From a virus: a stretch of 36,747 nucleotides of DNA. Position 1 is the stretch's first letter. Each line of letters opens with the position of its first letter. Where the stretch lies: the IMG/VR virus record IMGVR_UViG_3300010430_000241, positions 1-36,747 of that record. The stretch is one strand, 5' to 3'. Made by a program: the position numbers and the translations under genes. Of the stretch, positions 16,230 to 24,147 are shown one piece after another. The notes beneath the pieces are model-generated. The model saw only the letters and a list, made by a program, of their open reading frames with translations, was not told the DNA's origin and did no database searches.

Positions 16230-17306
16230 ATGCCCTTATTAATAAGAGATTATGAAACAATGGTCACTGCTGTACTTGAAAGAATTATTACAGCAGATGT
16301 TGGTATTACTAATACATCACGTGGTACCATCACCAGAGCTTTTGTTGAGTCTGTAATATCAGAAGTAGACATGGGCTATTATCAATTAAATTATGTTAAT
16401 CTAGCAAATAGAATTGATACTGCTATTGGAGATGATCTAGATGCAGTCGTTGCGATCCTGAATGTTATTAGAGATAGTGCAACTACAGGTAAGACTACTG
16501 TTAAGCTATCACGTGGAGACGCGGCCTCTCAAAACTATCCAATCAATGCTGGTTCTCTTGTATCAACTAGACAAGATTCTGAGGGAAATGTAATTGAATT
16601 TGAAGTAGCAAATGATTATGTCCTAAATATTGGCGAATCAGAAATTGATGTAGAAGTATCATCTGTAGTGGCAGGTCAGGTAAATTTACCAATAGGAGCT
16701 ATTAGCGTAATTGTTACACCAATTAATGGTATAACTACCGTAACCAATGAAGCGATTGTCAGTTTGGGTTCAGATAGGCAGACCGACGATTCACTAAGAG
16801 ATGAAGCCAAAAATGCATTTGAAGCCGCAGGAAACGCGACCTATGAGGCTGTACGAAGCGCTCTTCTTGCTGTTGATGGTGTTTCGGCTGTTACAATAAC
16901 CGATCTACACGCTGGCGTAGGTACAGCACAGGGATCTATTACTACTGAGCAGACACCAGCACCATCTGATGTGGTTGATGCTATTGACGCTGTAGTATTT
17001 GATAAAGTATCACTAGGAATTGATTTTACTGTGGTATATCCAACTACGCAAGATCAAGATATCACAATGACAGTTAGTGATATTACACAAAACTCTGTAA
17101 TAGTTGATGCAGTAAATGAACATTTCCTAACATTGGCTGGTGGACAAACTCTCATAGTCAGTCAATTAGAATCAAAGATTATATTAGCATTCAATGATCC
17201 TATATTCGATATCAGTATAACCGTACCAGCCGCAAATGTAACTCCTGGCGATGTAAATATTGTTTTAAGAGCTGGTGTAATCACCATAAATGGGGTGATT
17301 CAGTAA
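16230..17306 (+). CDS. Baseplate wedge protein J (gpJ/XkdT-like)
   Basis: A 358-residue baseplate J protein. The sequence has the expected 'DVGITNTSRGTITRAFVESVISEVDMGYYQLNYVNLANRIDTAIGDDLDAVVAIL', then 'GDAASQNYPINAGSLVSTRQDSEGN', which is the 'G....ip.Gt.v.t.....f' motif, and 'GQVNLPIGAISVIVTPINGITTVTNEA', followed by 'DDSLRDEAKNAFEAAGNATYEAVRSALLAVDGVSAV'. Each is typical of the family. J forms the periphery of the baseplate wedge and triggers sheath contraction. AAAGGAGG precedes the ATG by seven bases; the stop overlaps the next start (TAATG). Confidence 0.87.
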   Translation: MPLLIRDYETMVTAVLERIITADVGITNTSRGTITRAFVESVISEVDMGYYQLNYVNLANRIDTAIGDDLDAVVAILNVIRDSATTGKTTVKLSRGDAASQNYPINAGSLVSTRQDSEGNVIEFEVANDYVLNIGESEIDVEVSSVVAGQVNLPIGAISVIVTPINGITTVTNEAIVSLGSDRQTDDSLRDEAKNAFEAAGNATYEAVRSALLAVDGVSAVTITDLHAGVGTAQGSITTEQTPAPSDVVDAIDAVVFDKVSLGIDFTVVYPTTQDQDITMTVSDITQNSVIVDAVNEHFLTLAGGQTLIVSQLESKIILAFNDPIFDISITVPAANVTPGDVNIVLRAGVITINGVIQ

Positions 17307-17941
17307 TGGCTAATACTAATCCAGCACAACAAATAATCGAACGAATGTCTGAGGTATTAAATGGCGGTGAAACAACTACTGCCATTATGGAGGCATTAGG
17401 TGAAGAAATAAAGCTATTTAACGATAATGTTGATTATGTTTATTCTACGCGTGGGGTACTTACCTGTGAGAGTGCTGATTTAGATAGTAAATTCGGTACA
17501 CTTACAAATATACCAAGAGAAGTTGGTGAATCTGATACTGATTATATCGAACGTATGGTCGGTACTCTAAATACTGCATCTGGTGGTACTCATGAGGCTA
17601 TTAGGATAGCGGCGGCAATTGCACTTGGTGTAGATGCATCTAGTCAATTCGCTAGAGACAGAATTATACCAATCAATTCATGGCTATATACTGGAACATT
17701 ACCAAATTCTGGTCCAGGATATGCTGTTTGTTATATTGAGTGGGATAGTACAGTATTAGGTGAATTTGATGGTGAGTCTACTAGATTAGCAATAGAAGAT
17801 TCATTAACTAGAGCAAAAGCACTTGGTGTTAGATTATATGTTGTTATTGATTTTAAGATTGTGACCTATACAGATCTTGAAACATTAACATATACTGAAT
17901 TAGAAAATCTAGCATACACAGAATTAGGGAGGTTGATTTAG
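17306..17941 (+). CDS. Baseplate protein I (gpI/YmfQ-like) with C-terminal YTxLExL repeats
   Basis: A 211-residue protein directly after J, the gpI position. The middle has REVGESDTDYIERMVGTLNTASGGTHEAIRIAAAIALGV, which fits the usual pattern of these proteins ('P.E...d.d...Rr..v....... g.t...i..i.....g') that connect the baseplate wedge to the receptor-binding protein. The C-terminus consists of three 8-residue repeats, TYTDLETL, TYTELENL, AYTELGRL, a short tandem array also found on tail proteins of other Firmicute phages. The next gene's ribosome binding site lies inside the last repeat. The start overlaps the J stop (TAATG). Confidence 0.7.
   Translation: MANTNPAQQIIERMSEVLNGGETTTAIMEALGEEIKLFNDNVDYVYSTRGVLTCESADLDSKFGTLTNIPREVGESDTDYIERMVGTLNTASGGTHEAIRIAAAIALGVDASSQFARDRIIPINSWLYTGTLPNSGPGYAVCYIEWDSTVLGEFDGESTRLAIEDSLTRAKALGVRLYVVIDFKIVTYTDLETLTYTELENLAYTELGRLI
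17864..17935 (+). repeat. Three 24-base tandem repeats coding YTxLExL
   Basis: Three in-frame 24-base units at 17864-17887, 17888-17911 and 17912-17935 encode TYTDLETL, TYTELENL and AYTELGRL. The units are similar in protein but diverged in DNA, so they are old or selected at the protein level. The GGGAGG of the third unit serves as the ribosome binding site of the following gene. Confidence 0.75.
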
Positions 17942-19666
17942 ATGTCTGATATACATGTTGGTACCACCAATCGGGAGCTACAAAGACCGCAAGATCTATT
18001 ACAAACAATTAGTTCGCAAAAGATGTTCATCGACAATATTGAACTACTTGATGATATATTGGGTGATGAAAATAATTCTGGACTACCGATTGGGGCAGAG
18101 GGTAAAACATCATTAATTGAAACTATTATAGCAACATATGAACGTATTAAAAATGCACAATTCTCATCGGATTTAGTAGCTTATTATGGTAACACTAAAC
18201 TTGTTGACGATGGACAGGATGAAACGCTATGGGTAGGGTCTGCTACGACAGTGTCAGCAGACACTTCTGACAAAGTATTAGGAAAACAAAGCGTTACATT
18301 CCCGACTATTATAGGTTCTGTGTCTGCTTCGCTTAATAATATATCATTAGATTTAACAAAATTAAACAATGGTGAAGATTCTCCGCTTACTGATTACATT
18401 GTGAATGAGCTGGGATTTGATGATTTCAGTGTGATTACTGTTTTGTCATTAAGGCTATCGAGTGCGACCACATTCGATTTTGCAAATCATTTAACCGCTA
18501 ATTTAACACCAACGAAAAACGGATTCCAACAACTTAATGTAGAAAAAACGAACCTTGCGGCTGTGGGATCTGGTGCTGACTTGGCAGATATACAGTCGAT
18601 TAATATTTTAGTTACCGCAACGGCCGTAACAAATGTAAATGTTCAATATATCCAACTAGTAAAAAAAGATCCTACACTATCTATACCTAACCCGTTACAG
18701 CGATTTGGGGTTGTTGATTTCGACATTAATAGTGGTGATTGGTTTGTGGGCAAAGAGTTTGGTAAAATTAAACTCAAGTTATTAAACATTGACACTACGA
18801 AAACTAATGTGCTACAAAGCCTAAATACTTATAACGATTTTAAAGGGTCTATAAGTTCGACATCTCCTGGGGTTACAAGTGATACTGCTTATATTACATT
18901 AATAAACGATGACGATAATCAAGTGTATGCAGTTATAATAAATGACACGTTAAGATTAACTGTTATAGAGAGCGCTATAACTGTACAAAAAACAATCGCA
19001 TTCCCTATATCAGATGGGGATAAGGTTATTTTATCTCTGGAAAAATCAGGACAAGACCTTGTTGCTACCGCGTACAAAAATGGCGATATAAATAATTCGG
19101 TTTCCATCAAGAATACTACAATTTTAAATGGTCTTAACTACGCCATAGGTGCGAATAGTACAATAGACGGCGTAGACATAGAATTTTCATCTATAGCAGA
19201 AATACCATTCGTGGCTAGAGCAGGACGAGCCGATATCGCTGATAGTTTAGTGGAACAACCGTATCTAAGAGTTACAAATTCAGGAGCTCAAAGCATTCCT
19301 GACATTACATTGACACCTTTGATACTAGATACGGCAATAGTTGATAATAGAGGTCAGCTTGATTCCTCTAGGGTTTATATAAGAGAAACCGGCAAATATC
19401 ACTTAAACGCCCACATCGGCTTTGTTGCTAATGTCACAGGGTATAGAAGAGTTGCGATAAGGTTGAACGGTACCACTATCATAGTGCTTGATACAAGACT
19501 AGCAGTAAGCGGAACCACAACGGATTGTAATGTCTCCAGAACTATCCGATTGAGTGCAGGTGATTATTTAGAGTTACTTGCGGGCCAAACTAGCGGCGCA
19601 CCTCTAAATACCGCAGTAAATGCAAATTTAAATCCTGAGTTTACAGTGGAAAGGACGGGTGGGTAA
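17942..19666 (+). CDS. Receptor-binding/tail fibre protein with C1q-like head
   Basis: A 574-residue protein after gpI, in the place of the receptor-binding protein. Residues 1-80 (HVGTTNRELQRPQDLLQTISSQKMFIDNIELLDDIL) are a helical anchor that should dock on the baseplate. The middle (about 100-440) is beta-rich, with alternating polar and hydrophobic residues, like lectin-type domains. The last ~130 residues (SIPDITLTPLILDTAIVDNRGQ ... GKYHLNAHIGFVANVTGYRRVAIRLNGT ... RTIRLSAGDYLELLAGQTSG) match the C1q/TNF-like jelly roll found at fibre tips. From about 18190 on, codon use looks different from the neighbours (more TCG, ACG, AAC and GTT), suggesting a swapped receptor-binding region. The start follows the previous stop directly. 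Confidence 0.75.
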   Translation: MSDIHVGTTNRELQRPQDLLQTISSQKMFIDNIELLDDILGDENNSGLPIGAEGKTSLIETIIATYERIKNAQFSSDLVAYYGNTKLVDDGQDETLWVGSATTVSADTSDKVLGKQSVTFPTIIGSVSASLNNISLDLTKLNNGEDSPLTDYIVNELGFDDFSVITVLSLRLSSATTFDFANHLTANLTPTKNGFQQLNVEKTNLAAVGSGADLADIQSINILVTATAVTNVNVQYIQLVKKDPTLSIPNPLQRFGVVDFDINSGDWFVGKEFGKIKLKLLNIDTTKTNVLQSLNTYNDFKGSISSTSPGVTSDTAYITLINDDDNQVYAVIINDTLRLTVIESAITVQKTIAFPISDGDKVILSLEKSGQDLVATAYKNGDINNSVSIKNTTILNGLNYAIGANSTIDGVDIEFSSIAEIPFVARAGRADIADSLVEQPYLRVTNSGAQSIPDITLTPLILDTAIVDNRGQLDSSRVYIRETGKYHLNAHIGFVANVTGYRRVAIRLNGTTIIVLDTRLAVSGTTTDCNVSRTIRLSAGDYLELLAGQTSGAPLNTAVNANLNPEFTVERTGG

Positions 19667-20321
19667 TGTGATTAAAATCCCATATCAAAACGTAAATGTC
19701 AATAAGTTTCACCAAGAGTTGATTAATTTGGGAATAACGCCAGATGCAGTATTGCCTATTTCAGAGTCAACATGTAAGATAAGATTCAATGATATTTTTG
19801 AATATGAACTCAAAGACGAGGAAGGAAATATAACAGGCTGTAAGTACAAAGAACGTATAGAAGTTATAGTCGATAAAGGTCTAGAAACAGAACACACAGA
19901 AACCAAAGATATCGACTTTGATTATGGCAAATTTATAGCCGATATACAGGTAGTTGTGGACGCGCATGATCAATTGTCAATTATCAAATCAGAACAGATT
20001 AGATTGATCAAAGATTCTTGTAATCAAGCAATATATGATGGCTTTGAGTACGAAGGACACTGGTACACATATGACTTAAAGGATCAATCAAGATTTGGAT
20101 TAATTAAATCAGATATCGATGACCTACCACCAGATTCAGTTGTTGGTTGGGGAGTCAAAGACCAAGAAGAAGAAATAGTACATGATATAGAATCATTCAA
20201 AGCACTATATAGACATGCACTATATGTCCATATGAAATTAATGATTGATAGGTCCAGAGAGCTAGAAGATCAAATTAAAGCATCTAATAGTCTTGACGAA
20301 ATAAGGTCAATAGTATGGTAA
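19659..20321 (+). CDS. DUF4376-like tail protein (fibre-associated)
   Basis: A 220-residue protein. The C-terminal half has LIKDSCNQAIYDGFEYEGHWYTYDLKDQSRF, the sequence type of DUF4376 (a 'C...I..GF......Y..d..dQ' motif) seen on proteins next to phage tail fibres. The start is uncertain: GTG at 19659 overlaps the fibre stop by eight bases, and GTG at 19668, 12 bases after AAGGA, is possible. The C-terminus is a charged helix (YRHALYVHMKLMIDRSRELEDQIKASNSLDEIRSIV). The role in fibre assembly or structure is inferred from context. Confidence 0.6.
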   Translation: MGNVIKIPYQNVNVNKFHQELINLGITPDAVLPISESTCKIRFNDIFEYELKDEEGNITGCKYKERIEVIVDKGLETEHTETKDIDFDYGKFIADIQVVVDAHDQLSIIKSEQIRLIKDSCNQAIYDGFEYEGHWYTYDLKDQSRFGLIKSDIDDLPPDSVVGWGVKDQEEEIVHDIESFKALYRHALYVHMKLMIDRSRELEDQIKASNSLDEIRSIVW

Positions 20322-20764
20322 AATTCTATATCATAGCTTACAAAGGAGGCGATGTCGTAGGAGACATCGTCAAATCCTTTGATGGAGAATATAGCCATGT
20401 TGGCCTATTATATCCAGATATGATCCATATTGCTGATGTAAACTATAACCAAAGGTTTAAGCGTAGGCATTTCAATGCTAAATTTGGTACATATGACATC
20501 ATCCCAGTGTGGCTCGATGAACATGCGGCAAACAACTATATTAGACTTAAGTTGGGTTCATGGTATGATATAACAGGTATTGCATCATTCTTCTCTGATA
20601 AATTTAAGCAGGATGAAAGTAAATATTACTGTTCAGAGATTTTACGTGATCTTATATTGTTTGCTGGAGACTATCCTATACTTAATGTTTATCGTGACAA
20701 ACCTATAAAACCAAGTGAATTGGTCATAGCTGTTAAAGGAGGTAATTATGATAAGCAAATTTGA
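20315..20764 (+). CDS. Permuted NlpC/P60-like (YiiX-type) cysteine hydrolase
   Basis: A 149-residue protein with the permuted NlpC/P60 signature: His first in DGEYSHVGLLYPD (His28), then Cys in KYYCSEIL (Cys106). The 'W-Y-D' segment KLGSWYDITGIASF precedes the Cys, as in YiiX/poxvirus G6-like proteins (family C92-like). It would act on peptide or lipid amide bonds; in this context a role in the cell wall or in virion entry is inferred. No signal peptide or transmembrane helix is seen. It overlaps the preceding gene by seven bases and the papain-like gene by 17. Confidence 0.7.
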   Translation: MVKFYIIAYKGGDVVGDIVKSFDGEYSHVGLLYPDMIHIADVNYNQRFKRRHFNAKFGTYDIIPVWLDEHAANNYIRLKLGSWYDITGIASFFSDKFKQDESKYYCSEILRDLILFAGDYPILNVYRDKPIKPSELVIAVKGGNYDKQI

Positions 20765-21800
20765 GCTACCACGGGTAACTGGTAAGACTGATGGATTTCA
20801 GTATGATTATCCATTCTGTCCATATGTTGGATTAGCACAAAACAGAGAGATCCAGGAAGTCAATGATTCCCAAGGTGAATTCTCGGCACTCTTCATTCGT
20901 GAGATGATGATAGAACATTATGGTTCTAATGGAATGGGTGAATGCGATCTCACACAATGCGCAGAAATTGTTAAAAATATTGGTGTATGTGAAGAAGAGA
21001 TGTTACCATATTCATTAGCAGATGAACCATTTATTCCAGTGACTAACAGTATGATGGAAAATGCATCAAATTATAAAGTCAAGGATTATTTAACATTTAC
21101 AAATTGGCGTGATGCATTTCAAGCAATGGCAATATATAATAGTGCACTCTATATTGGACACCTTGTTACATCTCAACATTATAATTGCAGGAATATAGGA
21201 TATCTAGACGGACCAACTGGTGCACTTGATTTACTTGGGGCACATGCCGCTAATATCACTGGATTTGACTTGATTGCTAATGAAATGACTTATAAGAGTT
21301 CATGGAAAGGTCAGGGCGATGAACATGGATATTTAACAATGTCGTTAGATTGGATGAAATGGAAAACAGCTGATTTTGGTATGACATGGTGGAGTGAACT
21401 GGTTATCTTTCTTGATGAGAGAAATACATCAAAGATCGTCAAATTGCAAATTGGTAACCCTGAGATCAGCATTGATGGTGAAGTAGGCATAATGGATACA
21501 CAACCAACAATCAAGAATGGACGGACGTTTGTTCCAATCAGATTCATCTCACAGGCATTAGATGCTGAGATATCATGGGATCCAGAAGAGCGGAAGGCTC
21601 AAATAATCTATGGTGAGGATGTTGTAACACTCATTGATGGGTCAGCAACAACATTTGTAAACAATAACATAGTTATGTTGGATGCACCTACATTCATTCA
21701 AGATGGTCGATTAATGGTTCCATTACGGATGTTAGCAGATACATTTGGTGCTAATACACATTGGGATTATCACAGTAGAATAATTACAATTACAAAATAA
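20748..21800 (+). CDS. Papain-fold pseudopeptidase with copper-amine-oxidase-N domain
   Basis: A 350-residue protein with two domains. Residues 25-205 follow the C1A papain fold: SQGEF (41-45) aligns with 'QGxxGSC', GVCEEEMLPY (79-88) with the usual 'GxxxExxyPY', GAHAANITGFD (164-174) with the catalytic His strand, and YKSSWKGQGDEHGYLTMS (182-199) with 'NSWG..WG..GY'. The catalytic Cys is a Leu (48) and the active-site Asn is a Ser (184), while His166 remains, so hydrolysis is unlikely. Residues 230-350 are a copper-amine-oxidase-N ('stalk') domain (TIKNGRTFVPIRFISQALDAEISWDPEERKAQI, then a second unit), common on cell-wall proteins of Firmicutes. A wall-binding or host-recognition role is inferred. 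AAAGGAGG precedes the ATG by seven bases. Confidence 0.8.
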   Translation: MISKFELPRVTGKTDGFQYDYPFCPYVGLAQNREIQEVNDSQGEFSALFIREMMIEHYGSNGMGECDLTQCAEIVKNIGVCEEEMLPYSLADEPFIPVTNSMMENASNYKVKDYLTFTNWRDAFQAMAIYNSALYIGHLVTSQHYNCRNIGYLDGPTGALDLLGAHAANITGFDLIANEMTYKSSWKGQGDEHGYLTMSLDWMKWKTADFGMTWWSELVIFLDERNTSKIVKLQIGNPEISIDGEVGIMDTQPTIKNGRTFVPIRFISQALDAEISWDPEERKAQIIYGEDVVTLIDGSATTFVNNNIVMLDAPTFIQDGRLMVPLRMLADTFGANTHWDYHSRIITITK

Positions 21801-21809
21801 ATCACTAAT

Positions 21810-21840
21810 GACACCCAGCTAAAGTTAATCGTTGGGTGTC
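21810..21840 (+). terminator. Hairpin terminator between pseudo-papain and holin genes
   Basis: An 8-bp perfect stem (GACACCCA / TGGGTGTC) with a 15-base loop begins nine bases after the pseudo-papain stop and is followed by TTACTCTATTATT, a loose T-rich run. It probably reduces read-through into the lysis genes. Confidence 0.65.
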
Positions 21841-21884
21841 TTACTCTATTATTAAAGTAAATTTATTGTTGGCAGGTGATAAAG

Positions 21885-22277
21885 TTGTATAAATTGGTGG
21901 AAATTACAAAGAGTCCGATGTTAGAACATCTGACTAATATGTCGGTTGTGGCAATGGCATCCTCACCCTCTGAAATGTTAGAATTATCAGAGCAATATGG
22001 TTTACCAGCTGTCGCATTTTGTATACTATTATATTATGTACTTAAAAGTCAAGAGAAGCGTGATTCCTTCTATAGAGATCAGACAGCTGTACATAATGAG
22101 TTCGTGCAAAGTATTACTGTACAACTCACCAAACTCGCAGAGTCGGTTGAAAAATCGACTCAAAATTGTACCGAGTGTCATGGACATATGATGCAAGTTA
22201 AGCAAGATATGGCTATAATTAAAGATCGTGATCTATATAATCATATCAATACTAAAAAGAAGGAGGATGCATCTTGA
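21885..22277 (+). CDS. Holin (BhlA/UviB-like)
   Basis: A 130-residue protein with a single transmembrane helix (GLPAVAFCILLYYVLKSQEKRD) and a charged, coiled-coil-prone C-terminal region, the BhlA/UviB holin arrangement (a TM near the N-terminus followed by a 'YVLK..e.R...' motif). Holins form pores that release the endolysin at the lysis time. The first 45 residues before the TM are polar and longer than in typical BhlA. The start is uncertain: TTG at 21885 follows AGGTGA by five bases; GTG at 21876 and ATG at 21918 are alternatives. The last two bases overlap the endolysin start. Confidence 0.7.
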   Translation: MYKLVEITKSPMLEHLTNMSVVAMASSPSEMLELSEQYGLPAVAFCILLYYVLKSQEKRDSFYRDQTAVHNEFVQSITVQLTKLAESVEKSTQNCTECHGHMMQVKQDMAIIKDRDLYNHINTKKKEDAS

Positions 22278-22951
22278 ATAAGATAAAGAACGGGATTATA
22301 CAGGGCGATGAGATATTTGGGATACCATTTAGGACAGACTTAATTCCTAAGAGTAATAAAACATCTAGGCCAGGTATTAAGATAACTCCATCTAGTGGTA
22401 CCGCACATAATACAGGCAATCGTAAACGTGGGGCCAATGCTAAGATGCATACCGAATATGTTGATCATACATCGCAGTATGTGTCATGGCACATCACAAT
22501 CGACGATAAGGAAATCATCCAAGAACTACCATTAGATGAGATGGCATTTCATGCTGGTGATGGCAGAAATGGTCCAGGCAATAGAACATCTATTGCAGTT
22601 GAGATCTGTGAGCATGAGGGCATTGATTGGGAATTAGCCAAAGAGAATGCCGCAAAATTCTTCCACTTCTTATTTGTGGTAGGAATAATAGATTCAGTAG
22701 TGCCACATCAGAAATGGTCTGGTAAATATTGTCCACATCGTATATTAGATGAGGGGTGGGACAAATTTACAGCATTAATTAAACATATTGAAAAGACATT
22801 TGCCCCATTGGATGATATATCACCATGGGCAATTGATGGTCGTGAATATGTTATGTTGCATGGTATATCAGATGGCACTAGACCAAAGGACCTGCCAACA
22901 CGTGAGGAAATATGGTCTATGTTATATAATCATTATAATACACATAAATAA
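22274..22951 (+). CDS. Endolysin: N-acetylmuramoyl-L-alanine amidase with SLH-like tail
   Basis: A 225-residue amidase (Amidase_2 fold) that cuts the bond between muramic acid and the peptide stem. Zn/catalytic residues match T7 lysozyme in spacing: His45 (TAHNTGN), His145, Lys151 and Cys153 in VPHQKWSGKYCPH (T7: His122, Lys128, Cys130). SWHITID near 71-77 fits the 'yH..id' strand. The C-terminal SPWAIDGREYVMLHGISDGTRPKDLPTREEIWSMLYNH is one SLH-like motif, a cell-wall binding element. The start is TTG at 22274, seven bases after GGAGG and overlapping the holin stop (TTGA). The gene follows the holin as in a typical lysis cassette. Confidence 0.85.
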   Translation: MNKIKNGIIQGDEIFGIPFRTDLIPKSNKTSRPGIKITPSSGTAHNTGNRKRGANAKMHTEYVDHTSQYVSWHITIDDKEIIQELPLDEMAFHAGDGRNGPGNRTSIAVEICEHEGIDWELAKENAAKFFHFLFVVGIIDSVVPHQKWSGKYCPHRILDEGWDKFTALIKHIEKTFAPLDDISPWAIDGREYVMLHGISDGTRPKDLPTREEIWSMLYNHYNTHK

Positions 22952-22964
22952 TAGGAGGTAAGTT

Positions 22965-23249
22965 ATGGTAGATGGAAATATAAAACATCGTGTTATATTA
23001 AGTAATGGAGTAGCAGAGGTAATAAATTTTCAATATAACATCAATGAAATAAATATTGTTCAAGATGGAACAGCTAATATTGCAGTTAAACTTGATACGG
23101 CACCATCAGCAGTAGATGATGATGAATCACTTTTATTATCGACTGGTATTGTATCAATATCAATGCGTAAAGTTGCTGGATTTAAACAGGTGCATCTATT
23201 ATCTGATGCAACAACAACAATTATATGGGATGCACCAACAATAAGATAG
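22965..23249 (+). CDS. Small beta-rich virion-type protein (unknown)
   Basis: A 94-residue protein of alternating beta-type sequence (HRVILSNGVAEVINFQYNINEINIVQDGTANIAVKLDT) with no Cys. AGGAGG sits six bases before the ATG. It lies just before a 251-residue structural-type protein and both follow the lysis genes. I do not recognise the family; a small head or tail accessory protein is the likely role. Confidence 0.55.
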   Translation: MVDGNIKHRVILSNGVAEVINFQYNINEINIVQDGTANIAVKLDTAPSAVDDDESLLLSTGIVSISMRKVAGFKQVHLLSDATTTIIWDAPTIR

Positions 23250-23259
23250 GAGGTATTAT

Positions 23260-24015
23260 ATGCTTCAAGCTAGCGGTTTGTCAGATTATTTTGAACAGCT
23301 TGCACAGGGTAAGGTTGCTAATAGATCAAGCATATATAAATTTGGTAGGGTTATATGCCTTGGTGCATCAATTAGAATTCCAATGTGGGATGGAAATGCA
23401 AATTATATATTTCCTGTAACTGCTAATACAGTAACGGTAACGTCTGATGACATTGCAGATGCTCCAGCAGGAATAGGAGCAAGAAGTGTTCATATATATG
23501 GACTTGATGAAAATTGGGAAGAAATAAATGAGATAATCACATTGGGTGCCACAAGTACAAAAACATTTATTAGAGTTTATAGGGCACACGTTGAAGAATC
23601 TGGTACGAGTGATTTTCCATATGATTCAACAAAGATAGGTAATAATAAAGGAACGATTACCATAACTCATAATGGGACCACATCACCAATTGCAGTAATT
23701 CTGCCAGGACTTGGTCAGACTCTTATGGCTATATTTACTATACCTGTAGGCTATAAAGCATTAATGTGGGCTGCTGGTACCAACAATGGTAAAAATAATG
23801 ATGCAATTGGACATTTATATAGCAGAGATAATACTATTGTAAATGCTCCATGGAGATGTCGTGGTATTCGTGACATGTATAGAAATCTAGTTAATAAAAC
23901 ATGGCGTATACCTAGAGTCTACACAGAGAAGACAGATATATTATTTGCAATATCAAGTACAAATGGAGACACTGTATCTGGTACATTTGAACTAGAAATG
24001 GTTAAATTAACTTAA
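23260..24015 (+). CDS. Virion structural protein (unknown, beta-rich)
   Basis: A 251-residue protein with FGRVICLGASIRIPMWDGNANYIFPVTANTVTVTSDDIADAPAGIGARSVHIYGLDENWEEINEIITL, the pattern of capsid-, head-fibre- or tail-associated proteins known from marine and environmental phages (an 'aG.Garsv.i.G.d.nw..i.e.itl.g' segment). It follows the 94-residue protein with AGGAGG seven bases before ATG and is the last gene before the convergent terminator. A role in the virion is inferred; the exact place is not known. Confidence 0.6.
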   Translation: MLQASGLSDYFEQLAQGKVANRSSIYKFGRVICLGASIRIPMWDGNANYIFPVTANTVTVTSDDIADAPAGIGARSVHIYGLDENWEEINEIITLGATSTKTFIRVYRAHVEESGTSDFPYDSTKIGNNKGTITITHNGTTSPIAVILPGLGQTLMAIFTIPVGYKALMWAAGTNNGKNNDAIGHLYSRDNTIVNAPWRCRGIRDMYRNLVNKTWRIPRVYTEKTDILFAISSTNGDTVSGTFELEMVKLT

Positions 24016-24047
24016 TCTATATTAATCATCTACGACTATAGACCAAC

Positions 24048-24088
24048 AAAGAAAGAGCCAGCTCATAATAAACGGGCTGGCTTTCTTT
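24048..24088. terminator. Bidirectional terminator between the two convergent operons
   Basis: GCCAGC (24057-24062) pairs with GCTGGC (24076-24081), extended by AAAGAAA (24048-24054) with TTTCTTT (24082-24088), leaving a two-base GA bulge. In the + direction it is followed by CTATTT; in the - direction the stem is followed by CTTTCTTTG. It closes both the late + transcripts and the replication - transcripts, whose last stop is at 24148. Confidence 0.75.
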
Positions 24089-24147
24089 CTATTTAAATCG
24101 ACTTTCATTGATGTGTGCCGATGTTGATAAAGCAACCAAGGTCGAAC

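Noticed and set aside
17864-17935. CRISPR-like or DNA-level repeat
   Set aside because: The units are conserved in protein, not in DNA, and have no spacers.
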